From Bacteroidales bacterium (GTDB lineage: Bacteria; Bacteroidota; Bacteroidia; Bacteroidales; P3), in NCBI GenBank assembly GCA_017480785.1, contig JAFURZ010000010.1, positions 124,001-188,000 of the forward strand: 64,000 nucleotides of DNA. The letters are read 5' to 3'. The position numbers were made by a program, and so were the translations under genes. Positions 49,758 through 59,505 of this stretch are shown piece by piece. Numbering within the stretch: position 1 is the stretch's first letter; each line of letters starts with the position of its first letter. Under the pieces are notes generated by a model, which searched no databases, was not told the origin of the DNA, and saw only the letters and a program-made list of their open reading frames with translations.

Positions 49758-52223
49758 TCAGCAGGGGTCGACGTCGAAGTGGACGCTGATGCCGCTCCAT
49801 CCTTCCTGTTTCGTCAGGTCGTCGGCCATCTGCATGATGACGCGCTTCGCGTCGGCGATGGGTTCGGTGCGTTCAAAGCGGAGGGTGATGACCTTCAGGT
49901 AAAGGGCCCGTACCCGGCTGACGAGGGGATACTCCGGTCCCATGACACGCCATGCGAAGGTGGCGCGCAGCTGGGCCGCCAGCCAGGTGGCGGCGGCGTT
50001 GAGCACGGCGTCGTCGCGGTGTTTGAGGGTAATTTCGACGAGGCGGTAGTAGGGCGGGTAGCGGAAGACGCGCCGCTCCTGTATCTGCTCGTCGTAGAGG
50101 TGCCTGTAGTCGCCCGCCGCCACATCGGCGAGCACCTGGTGCTGCGGGTTGAAGGTCTGGATGATGACCTGTCCGGTGCGGCCGTGCCGGCCGGCACGGC
50201 CGCTGACTTGCGTCAGCTGCTGGTAGGCACGCTCGAAGGAGCGGAAGTTGGGATAGCTCCAGATGTTGTCGGCATTGACCACCCCCACCACGCTGACATG
50301 CTCGAAGTCGAGCCCCTTGGTGACCATCTGGGTGCCCACCAGGATGTCGATGCGGCGGTTCTGGAAGTCGTTGAGCAACTCCAGGTACTGGTTCTTCTGC
50401 AGGGTGGTGTCGAGGTCCATGCGTGCCACCGTGGCGTCGGGGTACATTATCTGCAGGTCCTCTTCGATGCGTTCGGTTCCGATGCCGACCATGCGGAGGT
50501 GCGAGGAGTGGCAGGCGGGGCACTCGGACGGCACGGGGATGGAGTAGCCGCAATAGTGGCAACGGAGGGAGCCCGTGGCCTTGTGGTAGACCAACGATAC
50601 GTCGCAGTGGATGCACTGGGGCGTGTGGTGGCAGTCGTCGCATTCGAGCCGCAGCGAGAAGCCGCGCCGGTTCTGATAGAGGATGACCTGCTCGTGCCGG
50701 GCGAGGGCTTGGTCGATGGCTGTGAGAAGGGTCTGGCTGAAGTGGCCGTGCACCTGCTTCAGCTGGTGCGCCTCGCGCATGTCGACCACCTTCACCTCGG
50801 GCAGGCTGAAGCCGCCATAGCGCTGTGTGATGGCCGCCAGGCCGTAGCGACCCGAGACGGCATGGTGGTAGGTCTCGATGCTGGGTGTGGCGCTGCCCAG
50901 CACCACGCGGGCACCACAGCGCGAGGCGAGCCAGAGGGCTGCGTCGCGGGCATGGTAGCGCGGGGCGGGGTCCTGCTGCTTGTAGCTGGGGTCGTGTTCC
51001 TCGTCGACGATGATGAGGGACAGGTCGCGGAAGGGGAGGAGGAGGGCGCTGCGGGCCCCGAGGAGCACCTGGAAGCGGTCGGGGCCATCGGTGAGGGTGC
51101 GGTTCCACACCTCGACACGCTGACTGGCCGAGAAGCGGGAGTGGTAGACGCCTACCTTGTCGCCGAAGTAGCGCTTCAGGCGGTTGATGACCTGTGTGGT
51201 GAGGGCTATCTCGGGCAGCAGCAGCAAGGCTTGGCGCCCTTGCCGCACCACCTGGTCTATGAGCTTGATGTAGACCTCGGTCTTGCCGCTCGAGGTGACG
51301 CCGTGCAGGAGGAACGTGGAGTGTGGAGCGTGGGGAGAGGAGAGTTGCCGGAAAGCTGCCTGCTGTTCGTCGTTGAGCACGATGTCGGCAGGGGAGAGGA
51401 GGTCGGTGTCGCGGTAGTTCTCGATGCGGCTTTCGATGTGCTCCTCAGTGGTGAGCACGCCGTTTTTAATCAACGTGCCCAGCGCCGACCCCTGTGGAAG
51501 CAGGCGCTTGGCTACGGCCTCGGTGCCGGTGTGGGAGAGTTGCAGGAGCTGCATCAGCAGGTCTATCTGCTTGGTGCGCCTCTTGTGGTCCAGGTCGTCG
51601 AAGAGTTGCCGTTGCTCCTCTTCGGTGCTGTATGCGTCGGAGAAGCGGACATAGGTGGAGGTCTTGGGGACGAAGCGCTGCCGCAGCTCTTCGTCCATCA
51701 CTATGATTGAGTTTTCAATCATGGTCCTCATCAGCGGCATTACCTTCTGCACCCCCAGGGCGCGTCCGATGTCGGCCACCCGCATGACGGGATGGTCGCT
51801 GAGGAGCTGTACCACCTGCCGTTCCTGCTTGGAGAGGGCTGAGAGCTCGCCGTCGAAGTCGGGGTGTATGGCTACGGCGCTCTCGCTGGCTAGCTTCATG
51901 CCTGCCGGCAAGGCCATGGCCATTACGTCGCCCGGGTAACACATGTAGTAGCGCGCCATCCACTCCCAGAACTCCATCTGCAGCTCGGTGACGATGGGGG
52001 CGGTGTCGAGGATTGCCATGATGTATTTCGACTTCCACTCCGGCTGCTGTGTATGTATGCGTCGCACCAGGGCGGAGTAGATGCGCTGGTGGCCGAACTG
52101 CACCACCACCCGCTGGCCGGGATGTACCTGTCCGTTGTACTCCTGCGGCACCCGGTAGGTGTAGCAGTTGGGAATGTGCAACGGCAGCAGTACGTCGACG
52201 TAATATATGCCTTCTGTGCTCAA
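49758..52223 (-). CDS. priA: Primosomal protein N' (replication restart helicase)
   Basis: This is an 821-residue protein. The 3'-DNA-binding N-terminal domain is at ~1-110. The helicase core has Walker A GVTSSGKTE, DEAH-type box IIVDEEHDPSYKQQ and QVSGRAGRHGRTG. The zinc module is CDDCHHTPQCIHCDVSL ... CHYCGYS ... CPACHS (eight Cys). It reloads the DnaB helicase at stalled forks. The linker before Walker A (LSSPHAPHSTF, ~residues 293-304) is encoded by a GAGAGTGG-type low-complexity stretch (51314-51345) but has normal length. Confidence 0.96.
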   Translation of the reverse strand: MSTEGIYYVDVLLPLHIPNCYTYRVPQEYNGQVHPGQRVVVQFGHQRIYSALVRRIHTQQPEWKSKYIMAILDTAPIVTELQMEFWEWMARYYMCYPGDVMAMALPAGMKLASESAVAIHPDFDGELSALSKQERQVVQLLSDHPVMRVADIGRALGVQKVMPLMRTMIENSIIVMDEELRQRFVPKTSTYVRFSDAYSTEEEQRQLFDDLDHKRRTKQIDLLMQLLQLSHTGTEAVAKRLLPQGSALGTLIKNGVLTTEEHIESRIENYRDTDLLSPADIVLNDEQQAAFRQLSSPHAPHSTFLLHGVTSSGKTEVYIKLIDQVVRQGRQALLLLPEIALTTQVINRLKRYFGDKVGVYHSRFSASQRVEVWNRTLTDGPDRFQVLLGARSALLLPFRDLSLIIVDEEHDPSYKQQDPAPRYHARDAALWLASRCGARVVLGSATPSIETYHHAVSGRYGLAAITQRYGGFSLPEVKVVDMREAHQLKQVHGHFSQTLLTAIDQALARHEQVILYQNRRGFSLRLECDDCHHTPQCIHCDVSLVYHKATGSLRCHYCGYSIPVPSECPACHSSHLRMVGIGTERIEEDLQIMYPDATVARMDLDTTLQKNQYLELLNDFQNRRIDILVGTQMVTKGLDFEHVSVVGVVNADNIWSYPNFRSFERAYQQLTQVSGRAGRHGRTGQVIIQTFNPQHQVLADVAAGDYRHLYDEQIQERRVFRYPPYYRLVEITLKHRDDAVLNAAATWLAAQLRATFAWRVMGPEYPLVSRVRALYLKVITLRFERTEPIADAKRVIMQMADDLTKQEGWSGISVHFDVDPC
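51314..51345. repeat. Low-complexity GAGTGTGGAGCGTGGGGAGAGG stretch in priA
   Basis: The plus strand holds GTGGAGTGTGGAGCGTGGGG followed by AGAGGAGAG, like the repeats at 7004 and 11169. It encodes a variable linker in front of Walker A and does not clearly lengthen it. Confidence 0.4.
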
Positions 52224-52230
52224 GAGGTAT

Positions 52231-52354
52231 AAAAAAAAGTAGTTAAAGTGGTTAAAGTAGTCAGCTCGCTTGGCTCACGGTAGTTAGAAGGCAATGGTTC
52301 CGGCAGGTACATTGGGCTTTTAACTACATAACTACTTTAACTCCTTTAACTACT
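52231..52354 (-). terminator. Terminator built from inverted 9-bp repeat arrays
   Basis: On the minus strand, GTAGTTAAAGGAGTTAAAGT (52321-52354 region) can pair with ACTTTAACCACTTTAACTAC (52239-52262 region), which runs straight into TTTTTTTT. Both arms are tandem ~9-bp units (AGTTAAAGT-like). It lies behind the decarboxylase operon (stop at 52373) and ahead of priA. Confidence 0.65.
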
Positions 52355-52372
52355 CGGCTGGTGTTTTTGTGA

Positions 52373-53545
52373 TTAGTGCAGGAATGCAAGCAGGATACCG
52401 GCGGCCACAGCCGAGCCCACCACGCCGGCCACATTGGGACCCATGGCGTGCTGGAGCAGGTAGTTGCTCTTGTCGTACTCCAGACCCACGTTGTTCGACA
52501 CGCGGGCGGCATCGGGCACGGCGCTGACGCCGCTGTTGCCGATGAGGGGGTTAATCTTGTTGCCTTCCTTGAGGAAGAGGTTCATTATCTTCACGAAGAG
52601 CACGCCGCAGAAGGTGGCCACGATGAACGAGCCGGCACCGAGTCCGAATATCATCACCGACTTGCCGCTCAGGAAGACAGACGCCTGGGTGGAGGCACCC
52701 ACGGTGATGCCGATGAGCAGGGTGCAGATGTTGACCACGGCATTGGATGCTACATCGGAGAGACGCTTGGTGACACCGCACTCTTTCAACAGGTTGCCGA
52801 AGAAGAGCATGCCCAGCAGGGGCAGGCCGCTCGGCACGATGAAGGCGCAGAAGAGCAGGCCGATGATGGGGAAGGTAATCTTCTCCAGTTTCGATACCTG
52901 ACGCGGCGGCTTCATGCGGATGGTGCGCTCCTTTGGGGTGGTCATCAGTCGCATGATGGGCGGCTGGATGACGGGCACAAGGGCCATGTAGGAGTAGGCC
53001 GACACAGCGATAGCACCCATCAGGTCGGGAGCGAGCTGGCTGGAGATGAAGATGGCGGTGGGACCGTCGGCTCCGCCGATGATGCCGATGGCACCGGCTT
53101 CGTTAGGCATGAAGCCGAGGGCCAGAGCACCCATGTAGGCGGCGAAGATGCCGACCTGCGCGGCGGCTCCAATCAGCATCAGCTTGGGGTTGGAAAGCAG
53201 GGCCGAGAAGTCGGTCATGGCTCCGATGCCTAGGAATATCAAGGGTGGATACCAGCCGTTCTGAACACCGTGGTAGAGAATGTTGAGCACCGACCCCTGT
53301 TCGTAGATGCCTATCTTCAGGCCGGGATAGAACGGGATGTTGCCGATGAGCATGCCGAATCCGATAGGTACCAGCAGCAAGGGTTCAAACTCGAACTTGA
53401 TGCCCAGGAAGATGAACACCAAGCCGATGATTATCATGGCTATGTGGCCCCATGTCACGTTGGCAAAGCCGGTATATTCCAGGAACTGGACCAGCTGTGT
53501 CGACATGAACTCCATGAAGCCACCTGTTGCTAACAAGTTGAACAT
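52373..53545 (-). CDS. mmdB: Na+-pumping decarboxylase beta subunit (methylmalonyl-CoA type)
   Basis: This is a 390-residue integral membrane protein with about ten helices. The family signatures are visible: GAMTDFSALLSNPKLMLIGAAAQ, GIIGGADGPTAIF (the conserved GGADGPT), and NPLIGNSGVSAVPDAARVS with LLQHAMGPNVAGVVGSAVAAG at the end. It decarboxylates carboxybiotin and exports Na+ across the inner membrane. It is last in the mce-mmdA-...-biotin carrier operon, and this context is the reason for calling methylmalonyl-CoA rather than oxaloacetate as substrate. Confidence 0.9.
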   Translation of the reverse strand: MFNLLATGGFMEFMSTQLVQFLEYTGFANVTWGHIAMIIIGLVFIFLGIKFEFEPLLLVPIGFGMLIGNIPFYPGLKIGIYEQGSVLNILYHGVQNGWYPPLIFLGIGAMTDFSALLSNPKLMLIGAAAQVGIFAAYMGALALGFMPNEAGAIGIIGGADGPTAIFISSQLAPDLMGAIAVSAYSYMALVPVIQPPIMRLMTTPKERTIRMKPPRQVSKLEKITFPIIGLLFCAFIVPSGLPLLGMLFFGNLLKECGVTKRLSDVASNAVVNICTLLIGITVGASTQASVFLSGKSVMIFGLGAGSFIVATFCGVLFVKIMNLFLKEGNKINPLIGNSGVSAVPDAARVSNNVGLEYDKSNYLLQHAMGPNVAGVVGSAVAAGILLAFLH

Positions 53546-53566
53546 TTCCTTAGAGTTTTAGTTGTT

Positions 53567-53995
53567 TTAACCTATAACGACAAGCACATCGCCCTCGAGG
53601 ACGCTGTCGCCCTTGCGGACTTTCACTTCCTTGACGGTACCGGCGGTGTCGGCCTCGATGTTGTTCTCCATTTTCATGGCCTCGAGCAGCACGACGGTCT
53701 GTCCGGCCTTGACGGCGTCGCCCACGTTGACATAGACGTCGAGGATGGTGCCGGGCAGGGGAGTGGTCACTTTGGCGCCGGCAGCGGCGGCGGAGGAAGC
53801 CTTCGGGGCGGCGGCAGGAGCGGTTGCCTGCGGACGCGGGGTGCTGACGACGGGTTTCTTCTGTTGCTTGATTTCCTTGTCGACAGTGACTACATAGTTG
53901 GCGCCGTTGACGCTGAGCTTCACTTCCTGGCCCTCGACCTCATTGATGTCGACATTATAGTCGTTGCCGTTTATCTTGAGCTTATAATTCTTCAT
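53567..53995 (-). CDS. mmdC: Biotin carboxyl carrier subunit
   Basis: This is a 142-residue protein. The N-terminal ~45 residues form a small beta domain (YKLKINGNDYNVDINEVEGQE). An Ala/Pro/Lys linker follows (PRPQATAPAAAPKASSAAAA). The lipoyl/biotinyl domain holds the biotinylated Lys in EAMKMEN (Lys near residue 108). It shuttles CO2 from the transferase MmdA to the membrane subunit. It is 3 nt from the OadG-like gene and 21 nt from the beta subunit gene. Confidence 0.92.
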   Translation of the reverse strand: MKNYKLKINGNDYNVDINEVEGQEVKLSVNGANYVVTVDKEIKQQKKPVVSTPRPQATAPAAAPKASSAAAAGAKVTTPLPGTILDVYVNVGDAVKAGQTVVLLEAMKMENNIEADTAGTVKEVKVRKGDSVLEGDVLVVIG

Positions 53996-53998
53996 GGC

Positions 53999-55003
53999 TT
54001 ATCTTCTATTATTAAAGTATTGATTCATATTATAGAACTTGGCGTTCCACGGAGTCCATTCGCGCTCCACCTTCTGGATGGTGATAACGGCCTCTTCCTC
54101 GTCGTGCAGTTCCTCGTTGTAGAGGTAGATGGCGGCACCAATGGCGGCGTAGATTTCCTCGTCATGGCTGCTGCCGTCGGAGACGGGTTTGATGGAGCGT
54201 TCCTTCTTCCCTTTCTCTTTGTTCTTCTCTTCGGTCTTGGCAATGAGCTTGCCCGAGCCGCTGATGAGAAGGGCGATGCACACCAGTGCCAGGAACACCA
54301 CAGCCACAGCCACGGCAGTCAAGCCGATGCCGATGGGGTCGCTCTCCTTGATTTTCTCGGATTGCTTGGCCACACGGTAGTGGTGGGTCAGGATATCGCC
54401 CTCGGCAAACTGTTTGAGGTCCATGCGGTGCAGCGGCAGGAGGTTGATGTCGTAGCCGTAGGGATTGCGGCCGGCCACAACAAGCACGCCGTGCTCACGG
54501 TGCATGGCGTACATCGGGCTGTTGAAGCTGCGACGTGCCAGCTCGTTCAGCTCGCCGTCCAGTATGGCCACGTAGGATGTGTCGTTCACGGCCGAAGCCA
54601 GCACCAGCACGTAGGGACCCATGGCCGATACGCTCACCGGACGCAGGATGTTCTTCAGGTCATGGCGCTTGTGGATGTTGTCGGTCTGGAAGCTGGCCAC
54701 GGTCTTGAGGCTGTCGCCCACAATCTTGACGAGGTGCACCGAGCACTCCACACTGTCTATCGCCACGAAGGCGCCCAGGTCGGGCGCATAGCAGGTCTTC
54801 ACGCTCGTGAAGTCCACCGACGGTGTCAGGGCATGCATCGGGCAGCCGGCGTGTGGCTGCTCTTGCTGAGGCTGCGCCTGGGTGGCGCCAGCCACGGCGT
54901 CCGGGCCACCAGCCTCGTGGTGATGGTGCCGGGGCGCCGCCATTGCCGTCAGCGTGGCGAAACTCAGCAGACCTGCGATTAGCAGTTTATTAAGTGTTTT
55001 CAT
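53999..55003 (-). CDS. OadG/MmdD-like decarboxylase subunit with long extracytoplasmic N-terminus
   Basis: This is a 334-residue protein with signal peptide MKTLNKLLIAGLLSFATLTAMA, a His-rich start of the mature part (APRHHHHEAGG), then ~170 residues of beta-rich sequence (FTSVKTCYAPDLGAFVAIDSV, VSAMGPYVLVLASAVND, YVAILDGELNELARRSFN). A single OadG-type helix follows (IGIGLTAVAVAVVFLALVCIALLISG, ~residues 220-245), then a charged cytoplasmic tail. Classical OadG/MmdD subunits are about 80-120 residues and begin near this helix, so the N-terminal part is an addition. It sits between the Cys-rich lipoprotein and the biotin carrier. Confidence 0.75.
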   Translation of the reverse strand: MKTLNKLLIAGLLSFATLTAMAAPRHHHHEAGGPDAVAGATQAQPQQEQPHAGCPMHALTPSVDFTSVKTCYAPDLGAFVAIDSVECSVHLVKIVGDSLKTVASFQTDNIHKRHDLKNILRPVSVSAMGPYVLVLASAVNDTSYVAILDGELNELARRSFNSPMYAMHREHGVLVVAGRNPYGYDINLLPLHRMDLKQFAEGDILTHHYRVAKQSEKIKESDPIGIGLTAVAVAVVFLALVCIALLISGSGKLIAKTEEKNKEKGKKERSIKPVSDGSSHDEEIYAAIGAAIYLYNEELHDEEEAVITIQKVEREWTPWNAKFYNMNQYFNNRR

Positions 55004-55105
55004 CTAACAATCTCTTTGTTTTAACATCAAAACGCATTCTTCAAGGGTGGTTTTCCGGCGCGCCGAGCGACGCGCCGGAATTCCCCTTGTGGTTGAAGTC
55101 GGGCC

Positions 55106-55375
55106 TTACTTGGCAGCCTCTTTGGGGCACTCTTTGCCTTCGGCCTTGCAGCACTTCTCGCCTTCAGCCTTGCAGCAGGCCTTGGTGCTATCCATGGCCA
55201 TGCCTTCGGCTTTGCAGCACATGGCGCTGTCGCCCTCGGCTTTGCAGCACTTCTTCTCGCACTGCTCGGTAGCGGCGCAGGTGTCTTCGGTAGCCTCGGC
55301 GGCTTTGTTGTTGTTGCAGGCGGTCATGGCGAAGAGGGCCATGGCGGCGAAAGCGGTGAACAGAACTTTCTTCAT
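55106..55375 (-). CDS. Cys-rich CCKAEG-repeat lipoprotein
   Basis: This is an 89-residue protein with lipoprotein signal MKKVLFTAFAAMALFAMTAC (Cys at residue 20). The mature part has four CCKAEG units (in KKCCKAEGDSAM, MCCKAEGMAMDS, ACCKAEGEK, KCCKAEGKE) plus three single Cys residues, 12 Cys in total including the lipidated one. No fold is known to me. Paired Cys with Lys/Glu suggest metal binding or disulfide cross-linking at the membrane surface. It lies inside the decarboxylase operon, 50 nt behind mmdA and 100 nt before the OadG-like gene. Confidence 0.75.
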   Translation of the reverse strand: MKKVLFTAFAAMALFAMTACNNNKAAEATEDTCAATEQCEKKCCKAEGDSAMCCKAEGMAMDSTKACCKAEGEKCCKAEGKECPKEAAK

Positions 55376-55424
55376 TGTGTTTTGATGTTTTAATTTATAA
55401 ATGATTTGATTGGAATTGCTGTGA

Positions 55425-56984
<1,560 letters not shown>

Positions 56985-56999
56985 AATATTGTGTTTTTT

Positions 57000-57407
57000 T
57001 TATTTGCAACAGAATTCAGTGAGCACGCCGAGGGTCGACTTGGGGTGCAGGAAGCCGATGTTCAGATGCTCGGCACCGGGGCGGGCTTTCTCGTCGATGA
57101 GGCGCACACCTTTGGCCTTGGCTTCGGCGAGGGCGGTGTTGGTGTCTTCCATGGCGAAGGCGATGTGGTGCATGCCACCCTTGCCGCCGTTCTTCTCGAT
57201 GAATGCCGCGATGGTGCTCTCGGGGCAGGTGGGCTCCAGCAGTTCGATTTTCACGTCGCCGCAGCGGAAGAAAGCGGTCTTGACTTTCTGGTCGGTCACT
57301 TCTTCAATAGCATAGCATTTCAACCCCATGACGTCTTCCCAGTAGCGAATGGCTTCTTCGAGGTTGGTTACGGCAATGCCGATGTGTTCAATGTGTGAAG
57401 GTGTCAT
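57000..57407 (-). CDS. mce: Methylmalonyl-CoA epimerase
   Basis: The protein has 135 residues from the ATG at 57407 (MTPSHIEHIGIAV); the frame runs to 57443, but that extension lacks family similarity. It is a vicinal oxygen chelate fold with metal ligands His in HIEHIGIAV, Glu/His in GGKGGMHHIAFAME and Glu in VLTEFCCK. It interconverts (R)- and (S)-methylmalonyl-CoA. It is first in the operon, behind promoter 57483-57490, and supplies the substrate of MmdA in the succinate to propionate route. Confidence 0.94.
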   Translation of the reverse strand: MTPSHIEHIGIAVTNLEEAIRYWEDVMGLKCYAIEEVTDQKVKTAFFRCGDVKIELLEPTCPESTIAAFIEKNGGKGGMHHIAFAMEDTNTALAEAKAKGVRLIDEKARPGAEHLNIGFLHPKSTLGVLTEFCCK

Positions 57408-57482
57408 TTCTGTATGTGTTTTAATTTGTTTTCTTATTATCAATCACTTAATTACACACCCGTCGGGGGGTATTTGAAAGTG

Positions 57483-57490
57483 CAAATATA
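57483..57490 (-). promoter_or_regulatory. Promoter -7 element for the mce-mmd operon
   Basis: The minus strand reads TATATTTG (TAnnTTTG), about 75 nt before the mce start at 57407. Confidence 0.6.
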
Positions 57491-57617
57491 CGAATAAATT
57501 TCTAATAATTCAGAAAAAGTTATCTACAACCTCCAGGCAACCGAGCACCGCCCCCTCGGGCAGAATCCATCCTCATCATACCTTCCAGCCCCTACATCCT
57601 CAGGGTTTTCGACTGCT

Positions 57618-57697
57618 GTTCTTCGGTAGTTTTACGGTAGTATTACGCTTTTTTCCCGAAGAACAGTAAAAGAACAAGCGTAAAACTACCGTTGAAA
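57618..57697. repeat. 11-bp phased repeat, copy 8
   Basis: Left arm: three 11-bp units GTTCTTCGGTA, GTTTTACGGTA and GTATTACGCTT (57618-57650). Right arm: CCGAAGAAC, AGTAAAAGAAC and AAGCGTAAAAC then TACCGTTGAAA (57656-57697). The units mix the motifs of copies 4, 5 and 6. It lies in the 468-bp divergent region between mce and nadE, in which no gene is seen. Confidence 0.75.
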
Positions 57698-57875
57698 TGG
57701 GAGAGGGGGCGGGGTGTGCACGGGTGTTGTCTGGGGAGGAGGTCGGAAGGGTCTGGGGAAGAGTGTTTTGGGAGAGTGTTGATAATATTTATTCCACCGG
57801 CACATACTAAAACCGGGCGGGTTGCGTTGTATAAGGTGGAATGAAGAAATAATAATGTTGATAAATATCTGAGTT

Positions 57876-59432
57876 ATGAAGGTACATATAGTTCAGCATG
57901 ATGTCCGCACGTTGCGGATGGAGGAGAACGAGGAATGGATTTTGAAGGAGCTGGAGTCGCAGGAGTCGAAGGATGCTTTGTTGACTGTGTTCCCGGCCTG
58001 CACCGTGTGCGGAGCGCCGTTGTTTGCTGCGGCGGGCTACACTGACGTGCAGAAGCGGGCGCAGGGGGTGCTTCAGGAGCTGATAGCGCGGTCGGAGCAC
58101 CGTGCCTTCCTGGTGGGCATGCCGTTGCAGATGCAGGAGAAGGGGCTGTGCAACGCCTTGGTGTTTGTGCAGAACTGCGCCATCCGCGGGGTGGTGACGA
58201 AGAAGTACCTGACGGTGGACGAGCAGAAGTATTTTGTGCGCGGCGAGGGTGTGCAGGTGATTGACTTCCACGACCAGCGCATAGCGATAGGTTTCTACGA
58301 GGACCTGAAGGAGTTGTCGAAGGGTTATGTGGAGCAGCCTGATATGGTGGTGTGCTGCGGGAGCCAGGTGTTTGACTACCAGAAGCCGTACCGCATTCGC
58401 TACCGGATGAGCAAGATAGTGGAGACGCTGAATGCGAGCCTGGTGTATGTGAACCGCACGGGTGGCGAAGGGAGCTACCTCTATGCGGGTGGGTCGATGG
58501 CGATGAACGCTGCCGGTGGAGTGTTGTGCCAGCTGCCTTACTTTGAGGAGGCCTGCGAGACGATCGACATGCAGGAGCTGGAGACGGTGGATGACGAGAA
58601 GCCGGAGGCGGTGGAGCTGGTGTACAAGGCGCTGGTGTGCGGCATACGCGATTACTTCCACAAGAACGGGCAGGGGCGGGCGGTGCTGGGCCTGAGCGGC
58701 GGCATCGACTCGGCGCTGGTGGCTGTGCTGGCGGTGGACGCGCTGGGTGCGGAGAATGTGCACGGCTTGCTGATGCCGAGCCAGTATTCGACCGACCACT
58801 CGGTGAAGGATGCTGTGGATTTGGCGGACAACCTGGGCATGAAATACGACATTGTGCCTATTCGGGCCATGTTCGACGAGTTTGCCAAGGCCCTGAAGCC
58901 CGTCTTTGGCGACCGGGCCGAGGACGTGACGGAAGAGAACCTGCAGGCACGCATCCGCGGCACGCTGGTGATGAGCTATGCGAACAAGTTCGGCGCGTTG
59001 GCGTTGAATACTACAAACCGGAGCGAGGCTGCCATGGGCTACGGTACGCTGTACGGCGACTCGTGCGGGTCGCTGGCGGTGATAGGCGACCTGTACAAGA
59101 CAGAGGTGTACGAACTGAGCGAGTGGATTAACCGCGACGGGATAAGGATACCGCAGAACAGCATTGACAAGGCTCCGAGCGCGGAACTGCGACCGGGGCA
59201 GAAGGACAGCGACTCGCTGCCCGACTACGGGGTGCTCGATGCGATACTGGCTCTCTACCTGGACGAGAACATGACCGAGGAGGAGATTGTGGCCGAGGGT
59301 TATGACAGCGCCACGGTGCAGCTGGCCATCCGCAAGACGCGCCAGAATGAGTGGAAGAGGCTCCAGTTTGCCCCACAGCTGAAGGTGAGCCCGATGAGCT
59401 TCGGTCTGGACCGGCGGTGGCCGATTAGTTGA
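57876..59432 (+). CDS. nadE: NAD+ synthetase with degenerate glutaminase domain
   Basis: This is a 518-residue protein. The C-terminal synthetase half is intact: PP-loop SGGIDS (274-279), TTNRSEAAMGYGTLYGDSCGSLAVIGDLYKT-type region and KAPSAELRPGQKDSDSLPDY. The N-terminal ~240 residues have the nitrilase (glutaminase) fold, but the catalytic triad looks broken. The Glu of FPE is Ala41 (TVFPACTV), the Lys is kept near 109-110 (KKYLTVDEQKYF), and the Cys of the ICED motif is Tyr141 (IGFYEDL). It may therefore use free ammonia. It makes NAD+ from deamido-NAD and ATP. No nearby glutaminase gene was seen. Confidence 0.92.
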   Translation: MKVHIVQHDVRTLRMEENEEWILKELESQESKDALLTVFPACTVCGAPLFAAAGYTDVQKRAQGVLQELIARSEHRAFLVGMPLQMQEKGLCNALVFVQNCAIRGVVTKKYLTVDEQKYFVRGEGVQVIDFHDQRIAIGFYEDLKELSKGYVEQPDMVVCCGSQVFDYQKPYRIRYRMSKIVETLNASLVYVNRTGGEGSYLYAGGSMAMNAAGGVLCQLPYFEEACETIDMQELETVDDEKPEAVELVYKALVCGIRDYFHKNGQGRAVLGLSGGIDSALVAVLAVDALGAENVHGLLMPSQYSTDHSVKDAVDLADNLGMKYDIVPIRAMFDEFAKALKPVFGDRAEDVTEENLQARIRGTLVMSYANKFGALALNTTNRSEAAMGYGTLYGDSCGSLAVIGDLYKTEVYELSEWINRDGIRIPQNSIDKAPSAELRPGQKDSDSLPDYGVLDAILALYLDENMTEEEIVAEGYDSATVQLAIRKTRQNEWKRLQFAPQLKVSPMSFGLDRRWPIS

Positions 59433-59490
59433 TTTCTAAATTCTAATTTCTAATTTCTAATTTCTAAATTCTAATTTCTAAATTCTAATT
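59433..59490. repeat. 7-bp tandem array (TTCTAAT/TTCTAAA) behind nadE
   Basis: About eight units of TTTCTAA/ATTCTAA fill the spacer between the nadE stop and the next start at 59506. Units keep a strict 7-bp period. Confidence 0.75.
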
Positions 59491-59505
59491 AAGAATAAAA
59501 TCAAT

